From Loxodes magnus (taxonomy: Eukaryota > Ciliophora > Karyorelictea > Loxodida > Loxodidae), in contig CAMPDV010000014.1 in the NCBI GenBank assembly GCA_946699065.1, positions 1,178,001 through 1,242,000 on the forward strand: DNA of 64,000 nt, read 5' to 3'. The notes below the pieces were generated by a model. It made no database searches, was not told where the DNA came from, and saw only the letters and a list, made by a program, of their open reading frames with translations. Of this stretch, positions 39,000-52,119 are shown one piece after another. Positions within the stretch are counted from its first letter, which is position 1. Each line of letters opens with the position of its first letter. The position numbers and the translations under genes were made by a program.

Positions 39000-39753
39000 T
39001 TTTAAAGTCTGAAATATAATATTTATGAACTAGATATTGAAGTTAAAGCAAAATTAGATAAAATTAATATGTTTATAAGTTAAACTATTTTAAAAATTTG
39101 GTTCTTGAATATAGAAGAAGTTTTTAAATAATTGCTATCACTTTATTTAAAAATTTAACTTTAACCTTATTAGAAGCTTATGCTAGATAGCATTTTTATT
39201 AACTAGATATAATATTAATTTCTTTTATCGAAATAATAAAATAAAGTATCTGAAATATGTCATTTGAAAATCATACAATCATATCTTGAAATACATTGTA
39301 AATTTGGAAAATAAAGTAGCTAACTACAGTCATCGATATTATTGAAACAGCTAGAATATTATCCTCAAATGACTAAAGATTTCATAGTCTGCTTTTAGTT
39401 TGTGATTTCTTATTGAAAAATCCTTTCTAAGTATGATTCTAATTAGGATTAAAAGAGGTATTGCATATTCTATGGTTACTACTACATTAGTCGTTTTCTT
39501 CGTTTTCTGTAGCTTCTTTAATGATTTCTAACGTTTTTTTACTTTCTTAATCTAATCTGAATTTCAAGAGTGTATAACTCTAAATTTCACTCCCTTTAAT
39601 CTATTTACTTTATATCAGGTATTTACTCTATTTACTTTCCTTAACTTCGCTATTACCTTTCTTTTTAATATATATCATAGGTTTCAAAGGCAAATATTAT
39701 TTAGGCAATACTGAGAAGGTTAAGATTTAAGGATTTCTCTATGAATCTATCAT
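39000..39753 (-). CDS. P2 protein, unit B copy, diverged 3' end
   Basis: Starts MIDSQRNPQILTFSVLPKQY, with the same leader just upstream as unit A (GCCTGTAAT before the ATG). It aligns with the A copy through KIKGSEIQ-type and FRLDQESKKTLEIIKEA blocks, the acidic Ser/Asn patch and the helix FEDNILAVSIISMTVVSYFI. LWNLQSFED has UGA where A has UGG. Past IYNVFQD the similarity weakens (IAIIQKLLLYSRTKFLKQF still resembles A), and the A-type ending is not found, so the 3' end is approximate and the copy may be decaying. Confidence 0.45.
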
Positions 39754-40162
39754 TTTTATTATTACAGGCAGTTATTCTATTTAATTTAAGGTAGATATGA
39801 AGGAATTAAACTCTAGTAGTTTAATGAGTTTTTAAATATGGTTTAAATACACAACAAGAAGGTTAAAGACATTATAGTAGCATATGATTTATATATCTAA
39901 TATTATAATAATTTATATTCCTAAGATATAGTGGGTTCGCTAATAAATACACAATTACGTAATATAAATCAAAAAAATGAGAAATTATAGATTTATAAAA
40001 GTTAAAAAGTTTAAGTGAAGTAATGATAAAATCTCATTGCATTAAAAAAGAAAATAAATAAAAATAGATAATTAAGTTTTAATTTTTAAAAAATCATTTT
40101 TTATACTTTTAAATAAATAAAAAATTAGATAATCAATTTATCAAAATCAAAAGTATTTAAAA

Positions 40163-41707
40163 TCAAAATTAGATTAAGAAAAAAGTTTAAAACTTACTTA
40201 AAAAGAAGCGATAATAGTTTTGAAGGAGTTACTCTATAATACATGACTATAAAATATTTTTTTATAAGAGTAAATTATTTTTAACTAACATTAAAATAAT
40301 TACAAAAACTGAGCTTTAAATCTTTTATGGCTCTTTAAGATCTTAATTCTCAAAACAATAAAAACTCAATGCTTATATATCAAAAATATTCTTTCTTATT
40401 GTCTTGATAATTAACTTAATTTAAGAAGCTAATTAGATAATATTTTTATTAATTTAGCTATTAATAATTAATTATGCTTTATGATAATTAGATGTGTTTT
40501 ATACAAAATATTATAAGTTTTTTGAGAATTTATTTTTGTCTATAATTTCTTCATTTGTTTTTTATTTATATAGGAAAAATCTCAACTTAAAATAAGTTTT
40601 TAGAAGATAAAGAAAATAAAAGTTCTAGTTAATTCAGCTATTTAGCAGCTTTAAATTCTTCCATAATTTTATTTTCTAGTTTTCTTAATAATTAACTTAT
40701 TTATTTCTTTTATTAAACTTCTTAAAGTAATTTTATCGAAAAATTAAAATTTTATTCTACTCTATCACTTCAGCCTCTTTGATTACATTTTCAATATTTT
40801 CTTTTGTTTTTTCATTTTTTTAATATTTATTTTAGATTTTATATTTAGCATACCAAACTTCTTTTGCTTAAAATAGCAAAATTATTTTTAAAAATATTAT
40901 TTTTCTACCTGTTTGATCATTGAAGTTATAAAATTAATTTTAAGAAATGATTACCTTCTCTTTTTCTAATTTTGAATTAAGTCTTTTTTTCCTTTCTTTT
41001 TATTTCCATAGTAATCTAGCTAATATTCTTCTATAGTTTTTCAATTCTTTCATTTCTTATCTAGAACTAGTTCAAGATTATTCATTTACTTTGTCTTAAG
41101 TTTATTAGTTAATAATTTTCGAAACGTTTATTTTTATTCCTTTTAGGTTAAACTTGATTTCTCTGCTTACCATTGCTTTGTTTTAACGCAAACCAAAGTT
41201 GTTGTCTTTCATAACTTTGATAAAGATTTACTCTTGCGAAAAACTGGTTCTAAGATTTTGAAAAGATAGATTAAAAGTATTTAAATTACTATCCTATTAG
41301 TTTAAAGCATAATTCAAGCTCTTATAACACTTTTATAAGAGTTAGTTTTGAATATTTATTTAAGAAAAGTTTTTATAAAAATTCTGCCTATTTAAAAGGT
41401 GAAATTCTATTAAACCAGTCCTTTAGAGTTGCTTAGCTCCTAACTGTTTTTTCTTAAACATTTGATAACTATTAGTTTTAGATTGCATGTTATTTTCTGT
41501 AAAAAATCTGGTTTGCATCGTTTTATTTTTCTTAGTCTGATTTGTAAAGATCTTGTCTATGTATTTTCAAATAAAATCCTTAAATTTATGTCTCTAAATT
41601 TTACCAATTCGCCCTAATGAGTATTATCTATTAACTTTTCATATAGCTAGAAATTTAAGTTTCTTGCATCTTTATTTTTAACAAGTTTCAAATAGCTTCG
41701 AAAACAT
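40163..41707 (-). CDS. long open frame in the P3 region, unit B, doubtful
   Basis: A 515-codon frame from MFSKLFETCQKQRCKKLKFL to UGA at 40163, interrupted only by a few UGA that could be Trp. Parts look coding (KENIENVIKEAEVIEQN matches unit A). At about 41.0 kb a different frame is more protein-like (NNLELVLDKKW, EEYQLDYYGNKKKGKKD), and the last 150 codons are low-complexity. I therefore take it as a decayed P3 copy whose length is partly chance, since only UGA stops a frame here. Confidence 0.3.
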
Positions 41708-41800
41708 TAGATTGCTAATTATTTTTGAAAGAATACTAAAGGGGTTTATGTTTAATTATTTTGTTAAATCCCGAAAAGCTATTTGATAATATATTGATAT

Positions 41801-44290
41801 TAGAGCTCTTTACAGGAAATTTCTGGCTACTATAAGAAATTACAATTTATTACTTTTTATTTATCAAATATATATAAATAGCTCATGGTAGGCAATTTTT
41901 ATAGTGATCAATAATTGGAAATTACGCTAAATTGCCTTCAAATTATAAAGAAAAAAGGCTTGATTGATTTCCTTCTATGCGTTGATAAGTTTCTCCGTAC
42001 ACTTGCTTTAAACTAAAGATTTAGGTTATACCAATCAGTTATTAATCACTTCAAATTTTAAATAGTTTAAATATTTAATCTATTCACTGTAAACTTTATC
42101 CTTTCATGATCTATTTAATAAAATTATTTTAAAAAATTAATTAAAGGAAATGCTAAGAGTAAAGAAGGAAAAAAGATGGACATATCCAACTCTGCTCTAA
42201 TATACTAAGAATTAAAAGTTAAAAACAAAGAAATAAAATATTTTTACTTTAAATTTATAAAAGAAATAGAGATTCTCATTAATAAGGATAAAGGTTAATT
42301 GTAGTTTATATTTTAATTATAAAATAATTTCTTAAGTTTAAGAGACTGCTAAATAATTAGAACTACTTTATTTTTTAAAAGCTAATACATTTTATAAAGC
42401 ATTCTAATAATTAAATTGCTATAATAAAAATAATTCCTGCTTATTTATTCTTTTCGATTTTTTGCGAAAATTGAACTCACAGATAAAAAATAGTTTTCTA
42501 GAAACTCCAATTTTAATCTTGGTCGCCTTTTATTTATTACTAAGAGAAAATAAAAACTTTTATGTGCTAAAATAGCTATTATGCTAAAGAAAAATCTTAA
42601 AAGTAAATTTTAACCAATTATTTTCCTTTTTCAAGAGTTACTATCTTAAATTTTCGCCTTAACTAATAAATTTATGAAAAAACTTAGAGTAGAATTGTAC
42701 AAAGATAAAAATAACCAGTTTAATAAATATCTCCCTAATAATTAAAAAAGAAGTTCACTACTATAAATAAACTTAATTAATAACTACTAATTAATTGCAA
42801 GCTTAGTTAAGGGTATATCTTTATGATCTACTAGTAATTTTATTGCTTTTCTTTAATAAGTAAATTTTAGAATTTAGAATTTTTTAAATAACTTTAATCA
42901 AAAGCTATCTGACAGCTATATTTCAAGGAATATAAATTTACTAACTTCTTTTAAAATTAAGTTTAATTATCTAAATCTAAGATTATCTCTAAGTTGGTTA
43001 AATTTAAGGAAAATTCAGGTTTTCGTTTATCTAAAAAATAAGAAATTACACTTAAGCTAAACAATAGTAAATCCAAAGGAGAAAAGGCACTTGAAAGCTA
43101 TCCTAGTAAATCAACCCCACTAGTACTTTGAATTGATTAACTACCATATATAAAATGTATAATAGTATGTGCTTAAAAATAAGTATTTTAAAATATTTGA
43201 AATTTTCATTATTTTAGACTGATAAAAATAGAATGATACATAAGGATTTTATTTAGTTAGTTGGTATTTATAAAGCTTATAATATAATAAATATAACTTC
43301 TTTTGATAATTAGTGTTAAAGTTGCTGCTTTCAATCATGTTATTAATACTTCTGAGTTATATTAGACTGCTTATTTTAAATTAGATTTTAAGTAGAAATA
43401 TGAATTATTAGGATAATATTTCCCTTTTATGCATTTATAGTTCTTTTTCTCCTGGAATAATTATCAAGGCTTTATTTAATTTTAGTTTACTTTGATGAAT
43501 GATTGGTATATCTAACTTAAATTATAACTTCTTAATTATTGAACTTTATAAAATATTAGAGTATGACTTCTATCTAGTGAAAAGAATATCAAAGAGGCTT
43601 CATAACTCTTTTATTTCTAGTTAACTAAATAATTGTCTCAAAATATAAAACTGTGAAGATCTAATATTATCGATATTTTAATAGTTAATAGTAAGAGTAA
43701 TACTTAAATACTCTCATATAATCTGATTATTAGCCATTGCTTATACTCTCTACATGTTTCTCTTCTAATATATTAAAGATGGTAACAAAGCACTCCATAA
43801 TAATGACTATATGCTTTAATTTTCCATAGTTAATAAAACTTAATTTTGCTTATAAACTATTATGCTTTAGTTTTATATTTTAGTATACTTATTGAATGAT
43901 TCAAAGTTTTAAAACTTTAATTATCTTAAAGCTTTTCTCATAAATTTAGGATGTATTTTTATACATTTAGAGTGATTTATTAAATATAGCTCTTTAAAGC
44001 TTGATAGTCTATAACCAAATATTCAAAAACAAATAAATACTTTCTCTGTATGTTTACTTAGGTTAATACATTTAAGTTATTTTCTAAATATAATTAAAAA
44101 TTAAGGTTGATAGAATAACCAAAATGAAGATATTTTATTTATAAAACACAAATAAATAGCAAGAAGTAATAACTAAATTTCATTATCTTGCTACTAATGC
44201 TTTACAAATTACAGTATAAAACAGAAGTCTTTTACTATTAATTTCCTTAATTATGTCATAAACAATGCTTCTTAAAATTATAATAATAAC
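41801..44290. other. A+T-rich spacer between unit B and the ORF1/Gag-like copy
   Basis: Nothing firm. A short plus-strand piece near 43.06-43.13 kb (SKSKGEKALESYPSKSTPLV) is protein-like but isolated. No reverse transcriptase, integrase or polymerase motif was recognised downstream of the ORF1/Gag-like gene. Confidence 0.35.
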
Positions 44291-44303
44291 GAAATTAAAA
44301 TGT

Positions 44304-45161
44304 TCAACAGTGCCAATCTGGACATCGTTTAAAATAAGTTGTTTTATCAGCAACACTTCTCATCATTCTTGACTTTCTAATGAAATTATCTTCACTAAGG
44401 TCTTCTCAGTTTCTTTGATTGCTTGTTCTTATTATTTCAAAAAGTACTTCACATCATTTTCTTCTGTAAATATCTCCATGCTAGTTACAATAGAGCCTCT
44501 AGTATTTTTCTTATTCTTTACGCCAAAATTTTCTCTTGAAATTCTAAAATTTTTAGCAATTCTTGTACAAATGTCACTTACTCTTACAGTAGTAGCCTTT
44601 CTTCCTTACTTATCTGATTGGTTTTCGATTTATAACCTCTTTTTATTCTATCTCCATCTAATTTGTCTAATTAGTTATGTATGTGCTAATATTCTTTTGC
44701 TTAATAAACTCCAACTCTTGTTTTTATACGATATTTCCAAGCCTTGCTGTTTCTTATCTATGTTCAGTTTAAATGTTCCAATATGCTTGGAGTTCCCTTT
44801 CTTAATTAATAATTCTAATCTCTAAGTTATCTTATCCAAGCAATAATAAGTTTCTTAGTTCTTAATTTTCCTACTTAAGCACTTTAATCTCTTCCTAGAG
44901 ATTAGATATTTCAAATACAAACTGTTAAATATTGATTTCCTTTTTAATTATCTTTGATGGAAGTTCTTTTCCTGTTATTATATTAGATTCCTTTCTTTTT
45001 ATTACTTTAGGAGGTATTTATTATAGTTATTAGGTTCTTTATTAGTTTTGTAAGTGAGGAGAAGAAGACTCTTGATACTTTTTTTATGCCTGCTTTTTCT
45101 CTAGAGCTTTTTTCTCTTTTTTGCTCAAGAAAAAGCCGGGAACAAGATTTTAAGACTCCAT
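44304..45161 (-). mobile_element. ORF1/Gag-like protein, copy i, looks whole
   Basis: A single 285-residue frame starting MESQNLVPGFFLSKKEKK. After a Lys/Gln-rich, Pro-containing region comes a leucine-rich coiled coil (FEISNLQEEIKVLKQENQEL). Then QERELQAYWNI, and near residue 205 a retroviral-type zinc knuckle of the CX2CX4HX4C kind with its first position changed (YYCKSKWHLYKNC). A conserved C-terminal GDIYRRK motif and a final Cys/His group (CPDWHC) follow. UGA is read as Trp at three places. Such a protein packages nucleic acid for a retroelement; whether it belongs to a LINE-type or an LTR-type element cannot be told, because no polymerase gene is seen nearby. Confidence 0.6.
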
Positions 45162-45539
45162 TTTTATATCTTCTTAAAATTATTAATAAGCACAATAGTT
45201 TATCTCTTAAGAAAACTTTATAAACAACTAAATTTAAAGTGTTTAGCAGTTATGGCTTTAGAAGTTTTCAAATTATCTCCAAAGTAAATAAAAAATAAAA
45301 TAAATAGCTTACATACAAAAGAAATCAAGAGAGACAACTTAAATCTATCATTTACACTAATATTATACTTTTTCCACTATTTCATATATATTTATCACGC
45401 TACTAGAAATTAGATATTCATAATGTATAACTTTATTATTTATAAGACAGAGTTTATTTATTATTTACAATATGGATAAAATATTTAATGCTTGATAAAA
45501 TTATTATTATACAATAAGCTTCTAAAGTTATAATCAATT

Positions 45540-48500
45540 TTTAGTTAGTTTTACCTTTATCTAAGTGCTTTTTAAATAAACTTTCTTTCTTTAAACATTT
45601 TATATATATTTTTCTTTCAGTTTTAATTTTATAGTTAGGTATTACTTTTAATTAAGTTTGATTGCTAATTTAGATATTTTTAGAAAGTCATTTTCTAAGC
45701 TTAGGTAAATAGTTTAAATTTGCTTTTATTATTTTCAAAATGCCTTTAGTTAAAATACATCAATGAAGCACTATCTTTATTTTATATTGTAAATAAAAAG
45801 AGAGACATCTGAATAGCTTTTTAGAGTATAATTAGAATATTAAAATTAGATTAAAAGCAGAGCATCTTATATCATATTCTTAAAATTATGAGACTTTCTT
45901 TATACTTGCATTTAACTATTTTTAAAGTAAATATAAATTAAAAGAGTATTTTTAAATTAAAGGCTTAGACTAGATATAAGAAATATAGCTAGCACTGCTC
46001 TAAGTTAGTTATATATTTTCAAGCAATTCTTCAACATATATTAATCCACTACTCATTTAATATTTAAAATACCTTTGTAAAGAAATATAGATTCACTTTC
46101 TACTTTTTATTAAGAACACTTGTAACCAATAAATAGAGCTTAAAGCAATTTTTAATTGATTAAGTATCTTTATAGATATTTATTTCTAGACCTATTATAT
46201 CTACTTACTAACTTCTTCAATGTATATCTCAAGGTTGATTTAGTTATAAATATCCCTTTAAAATAACCAGACTATGTAAGTTATTTCACTTTTATTACTT
46301 AAGTTAGAAAACTCTAATTTATTAAATCCTAATTTATAATTCACTTTGATAAAATAGAAGATAATGCATTAATGAACTTATAGAATGATAATTATTTTAT
46401 AAATACTAATTATTCTAAATAATTCATAGTTAAATTATCTGATTTTAGATATCATAAGTAAGTTTAATAACAACTAATTAAAATTTTCCCTAAGAAGAAC
46501 ATTATAAAATAATTTTGCCTTAGATCAAACACTAAATTAGCAGAATGATTAAATAATAAAATAGTAAGAATGCTATTAAGAGATAACTAAAGCTAGTTAG
46601 AATATACATTATACCATATTCTTATTTTTAGTGGATATAGCAATACTAATTAAATATTTTGAAAGATAACATTAGTGATAACTTGAGAGTAATTATATAG
46701 TCATTATTTTATATATTTTAACTATTTTAATACTTTGAAGAGGAAATCAAGAAGTCTCAATAGTAGTTAATATAATCTTTAAAGATTAAATGGACTGAAA
46801 TAGGATTAAATTTAAAGTTAAATGGTAAATATTCAACTTTCTTCTTTTACTTTCTACAGTTGAGTATACTTTTTAACTATTCTTCTTGAAGCTTTTATAA
46901 CTGAAAATCCAAAACTCATTATTTTATCCTGCATTTCACTAATCCATTGCTCATTATTGACGATAAACTTTTAAAGGCTTTAGTTATTATATAATTTATG
47001 AGAAACTCCATCTTGGTTCTTACTATTACAAGTTATATAATTTGCGCAAGCCATATCGTTTTAAATCAATTGAGTGTCTACTTTTTTTTACCTACAAACA
47101 AGAAAGTTTTAATGATGAGCAACTGCATTAAACTTGCTATTACTATAAAATTTTATTTTTACTGTAAATTAAGTTAGTTCTTAGATAGCTTGAGTTATTC
47201 TGGCTTAAAAAGTATCTTTGCTATTAATAGTCTTGAAATTAGAAAAAAACAAATAAGTAATGATCTTATTTCAAATTAATTCCATAAAAAAGTTCTACAT
47301 TCGATTTCTTTCGAAAGAAGTTAGGAATTCAACATGGAATCTGATTTCTGGATTAGTAAGAATGAAAGTAAAGAAAAATGCTAAAGATTATGGTCTTTGC
47401 TCAGATAACTTTGATAATTAGTCCTAAATCTCGATCACAAATTGCTTTAAGTAAGCTTCTTAAATACTTTGCTCATGTTCTGGTTATTTTTTTCTTAATT
47501 TCCATGAGCAGATACTAAAAATGTGCTTTAATTACTATTTTAAGTATTTATTATTTTCCTTAAATCTATGTTAGGATCGTTTGAAACTTTTAATAAAGTT
47601 TTCTTACAAATCTTTCGGATTCATTTGAAAGCAACTATTTAGTTCTCTTATTTTTCTTTTTTATAATCTATGGTTATGTATTAATATTTTTTAAGAAACT
47701 CTAATCCCTAGCTTTCCATCATTTAATAATTTTCTTTCTTTACAATTTTTTAATCTTCATTATCTTCCTTTATTTCTTATTGAATTTCAGTCTCTTCTTT
47801 TATTATGCCTTCGTTAGGTAATTTCTGTACTTAGTCATTCTTGATTTAAACTTAAAGTTTTTTATCATCTTTTAGTTATTTTTCTTTCAATTATATTTTA
47901 TTTGGTTTTTATTTGTTAATATCAGTTTATTTTTATTAGTTAACTATAAAATTCTATATTAACTTGAAGTTTTCTCTATCAAAGTTTTGTTTGTTAAAAA
48001 TCTTTTTAATTATTTTTTATTTTTACTCTTAAATATCGCTATCCTGCTAATCATATTGCTAGAGCTTTTCTATCCATTTTCCTATGATTCGTTTAAAAAA
48101 TTAGGATTTTTAATTTTTTAGATAGTTTATTTAGCTTTATTATTCAAAGTGTAATTTATTTATAGACTTTTATTTTCATTAAAATTAGATTCTTAGGCTT
48201 ATCTTTTATCTTAACAAAAGCTCTACTCTAAGTTAGATGGTTCTATTTCATTATAGAATGTAACTTCTTGTGATTTATATAACTGTTTAATTTAATTTTA
48301 AGTAAATGGACTTTTCTAAACTCCTTCAAAGAGTTATTTTTAAGATTCTTCTAACTTTCTATTAACTACTTTCGATGATTCTTAATAAAGATTTTCTTAT
48401 TAAGCTCCAAAAGAAAATTGTTATTTTTATTAATGCTCTTAAAGTCAGTTTGGAGAAGCTTAGTATTTATTTTTCATTTTTTACTTTCTGTTTATTATAT

Positions 48501-49840
48501 TCTAGATCTTTCTGTTTTTATTGGTTTCAACGGATTAAATTTAGAGTGACGAATTAGACTAATCCAGCTACTTCTTATCTCTTATTTGAATGAAGTGTTA
48601 ATCAGTCTTGTTTAAAAATGAGATTTTTTGGCCATTAAAATCTCAAAAATTATTCCTTTTGTAAATATTTTAGGGAGTTATATTGCTTTTTACGACTGAT
48701 GAAATATCTGGCAAAGAGAAATAATTCATATTTAGCTTCTTTGAATTTTATAATAACAATTCAACATAATTTGAATCAGACTAAGTTATTTGTTTAAAAG
48801 CAACTTACTTTCTTATCTAAGTTTTTAATTTTATTAATTAAATATCTAAAAGCTTTAATCAATTTTGTTCTTAGGAATTGTTTTTCCTTATGGCTTTTTA
48901 TTAATATCGCTTGCAAGATTATTTTCCTTCTAATTATCTATCTTTAACTCTATCCTACTAACCTTTTAGATTTACGACTATTACTTCAATATCTTCATTG
49001 ATTAAGGAATCTTTTTGCTTTCTTAAATTTCTCTACCTTTGATTTATAAATTAACCAACAAATGCAAGGTTTATCTTTAAAAATGGATATTATAAATAAA
49101 TTTAAGTAAAATAGAGTAGGAATAAATGAAGTACAAACATCTCATGCATAAACACTTTTTACCTAAATAGCTTAGAAACAGTTTAAAAATTAAATATTAA
49201 TCAATTTAGCAACAGATCTTTACTTAATAAATCTGATATAGAGTTTATAGTGCTTATGTCTTTAGTATAATAACAATTAAAGTTAATTATATGCTATATA
49301 AGTGATGTAATGATACTATTAGATTAATATGAACCTACTTATGCTATTTTAACTTAAAATTATAAATTATACCAATCATCTTTCTTTCAGTCTTAAAGGA
49401 AATTTTATTTATTTTTATATATTTCATACTTATTAAAATGCTTCTAGAAGAATATGTCAAGAGATTAAGGTTTAAAATACTTAAAGCTAGATACTTTTAT
49501 GTTAAGTTTAATTAGCATGACTTAGTAAATAAATATATAAATACTAATTAAAACTTAAATAGTTCCTATCAAATCCTATATTTAAGAATGCGCTAATCAT
49601 ACTTAAGAAAATCAATCTGTTTAGAGAACTTATATAAGAAAGAAGACTCCAAATTATTAAAGTTAACAATCTATTTTTATTTTTTAGTTACTAAAGATTT
49701 AAATTAAGATTGAATATAAAAAGGGAAATAATTAAGTTTACTAGAAATTAAGTTAGATAAAGCCTTTGGTTTATTAAAATTTATTTAATAAAAATGTTTG
49801 AAGTGTCCGTCAGACTACTGCTTAAGTAAAAGTTTAAAAT
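45540..49840 (-). repeat. repeated unit C (P part only)
   Basis: Third unit, same orientation, the most diverged of the four. Similarity to A and B covers the P gene and about 0.8 kb beyond it (a stretch near 49.44 kb matches 19.82 and 36.10 kb). It is then replaced by the ORF1/Gag-like cluster; no P2 or P3 part is seen. The left limit is uncertain. Confidence 0.45.
46833..49043 (-). pseudogene. P protein, unit C copy, diverged
   Basis: Aligns with the P copies of A and B from the first conserved residues (KGREIQE in place of KVRE) to the end (KKYTQLQKVKEES, then UGA at 46833-46835, the same stop as B). Conserved landmarks kept: SPNWLQ, FKWIRKICKKTLLKVSND, SLLICFFLISRLLIAKILF and NEQWISEMQDKI. 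The Trp of the last block is UGG here but UGA in the other three units. The start ATG is missing at the homologous place and several frame changes seem present, so this is probably an old inactive copy. It is still the most useful one for comparison. Confidence 0.5.
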
Positions 49841-49859
49841 TTGAGAGGCTTAGTTTTTA

Positions 49860-50640
49860 ATGAGCTCTAGAACTGAAATATCTTGCCCTTCGAATATTCC
49901 TTCTCTTATCATACTTTACTCCTTTTGTATCTAAAAGTTCTTCCAGTTCAAGATTTCTTTTCAATCTGTAAACATTTCCATTTCCCTACATCATATCTAG
50001 TTCTTTCTTTTTCTTATCTGCTTTTAAATATGTTTTCTCAAAAACTGTTCTTTGACCTTTCTGAACTCGTAGAATTTTCCATAAATGTTATTGACTCTTG
50101 CAGTAGTAGCATATTTTCTTTACCATTTTTTATGTTTTCTTTATTGCTAAAGGGATTTTTTCTATTTTCATTTTGTCAATAATTATCATTTAATCAATTT
50201 AATTTTGCTGACTTTAGGAATTCTTCTAGCTCTGCATAATGTTTTCAATCTGATAATTTTACTCTTGTATTTTCCGAACTTGAGAATTAGTTTGGCTAAA
50301 CTATTCTCTTTAGTATTTCCAAAGAACATCTAGTTCTTTCTCTGAGTTTGCTTCCTGAGGTCTTAAGTCTCTTGTAGGCCGTGCTAGATCTGTTCAGCCA
50401 GCCACTCAATCTCATTACTAAGTTTCTTAACCTCTTCCTGGAGGTTTATCCATGCTCATCTAGCCAGAAAGGTTAAACTGGGACCTCCTGGTGTAGGGCA
50501 GACTTCAGCCGTTTCCATGGTTTCTCTTCTGACGTAAACGTTTCCGTGTGGGTTGTTTTTAGTAGTTATTTCTGTTTTTCATAGCTTTACTGTACTCCGG
50601 ATTGTTGCTGAACAAGAAGAAAGCTTTTCTGAAGTAGGTA
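49860..50640 (-). mobile_element. ORF1/Gag-like copy ii, degenerate
   Basis: Same family as the copy at 44.3-45.2 kb. It shares the Leu-rich coiled-coil block, SEKELDVLWKYQ, and a zinc knuckle beginning CYYCKSQQH. It is shortened within the coiled-coil region and broken in a few places. A locally GC-richer 5' part (50.35-50.62 kb) is shared with the three other copies to its right. Old copy; no flanking repeats identified. Confidence 0.5.
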
Positions 50641-52100
50641 ATTTTTTAATTAATTTTTGTTTATTATGCTTAGTTATCTTCTATTGTATTATTTTATAAT
50701 TAAGATTATATTTGAAAGTAATACATCCTAAATTTGGAATATGCTTGCTTCTTTAGCTTTTAATATTATTTAAAATTTTATAAAATTATAGGAGTTTTTA
50801 TTTATGAAGAAGCTAATTTAAAATAATAGTTTTTAAGTTAGTTTTGTTGTAATAACTTAAGGTTTTTAACATATTTTATAATTAAAAATGATTATATAAA
50901 GAAATATACTATCTTACGATAAATAATAAATACTTAGATTTATTTTAAACTAAGGATTGTTATATGATTCTTAATTAAAAAATTAAATAGAGTATTATGA
51001 AACACCCTTTTATTAACTAAGATTAAAGTAATTCTAAATTTTTATTTATGATTTTGAACTAAATAATTGTATAACTTGAATATCTGAAATTAAATATTTA
51101 GGATTTAATTAATAAATTTAATATAAAATCTGAATGTAGTTTTTATCTATTTATTATGTATAAAATGATTATCTATCTTATTTTCTTGACTTTTAAAATG
51201 ATGTTTCAACATAATATGCTTGTACTAGAATTAAAAGATATTATCTATAGCATTTGACTCTTCTTAAAATTAATAGATAAAGTTAACTTTTATTTTTAGT
51301 TCTAAATAGCTCTTTTTATTTGTAGTAAAACATAAAGCCAGCTTTTATTAAATAAAGGTATAAGTGATTGTATAATTTTATTTTTATAATGGTATTATTA
51401 TATTAGACTTATTTTAACTTTCTCCTAAATAACAAAGAAATTATATAAACTAAAAGTTTACATTTAACTCTTAGTCTTGTGATTATTTAATTATAAGAGT
51501 AATCAAACTTGCTTAAAGCATCTCTATCAAATTTTAGAGCTTTAAGATACCCATTTCTAGCTTAGATTTTAGTCTACATTAAAATATTTTTTGCCAACAA
51601 ATAAAGAGAATTTTTTATAAATATGAGGTAGATATCATAATTAAAGGTTAAACTATATAAATATCTCAATTATAAAATCTCTTTAAAAGAGAATCTAATA
51701 TAAACTTCAGAAATTTTAAATAAATTAAAGATAATTATCATATTTCATTATTCTATCAGGCTATTCTTAAAATAATATAAGATAGATTTATTTAAGATAT
51801 ACAAAACAGAATAAAAGATTAGATACTCTTTATACCAATAAGTTATTATTTATTTTTTAATTTAATTATTTTTCTAAAAGAATAATTAAATAAAAAGTTA
51901 AGTCTTATTTTTAAAGGAAGTATCTATAATTAAAAAATTATTCATAAATGCTTATTAAAATAACTCTTAATCTTCATTTATCCAAAAATAATATTTATTT
52001 TAGAATAAACTAAATAAGTAATACATCCTAATTTAAATATATCTGTATTTTATAGATTAAAACTTAGTTTTAATTAAAAATTGCTTAACAGCAATATATC
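50641..52100. other. A+T-rich spacer within the ORF1/Gag-like cluster
   Basis: No gene or RNA seen. It separates two ORF1/Gag-like copies of the same orientation and does not resemble the other spacers at a glance. Confidence 0.35.
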
Positions 52101-52119
52101 ACTGCTGTTTAAAAAAAAT

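Larger units (their letters stand above)
31720..41800 (-). repeat. repeated unit B (P, P2, P3 region)
   Basis: Second unit, same orientation and order as A. Left-flank similarity to A is visible from about 32.36 kb (the stretch with 'tagacatatctaga' matches 16.15 kb). P lies at 33.57-35.78 kb, the small plus-strand region ends at 36.53 kb, P2 starts at 39.75 kb and the P3-like region is at 40.2-41.7 kb. More diverged from A than A is from D, except in one near-identical patch within P. Confidence 0.55.

Noticed and set aside
40163-41707. Firm call of a 514-residue protein
   Set aside because: At about 41.0 kb another frame looks more protein-like, and long open frames arise easily when only UGA stops translation.
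44415-44825. 136-codon standard-code open frame on the plus strand rich in Phe and Leu, membrane-protein-like
   Set aside because: Antisense shadow of the ORF1/Gag-like gene on the minus strand.
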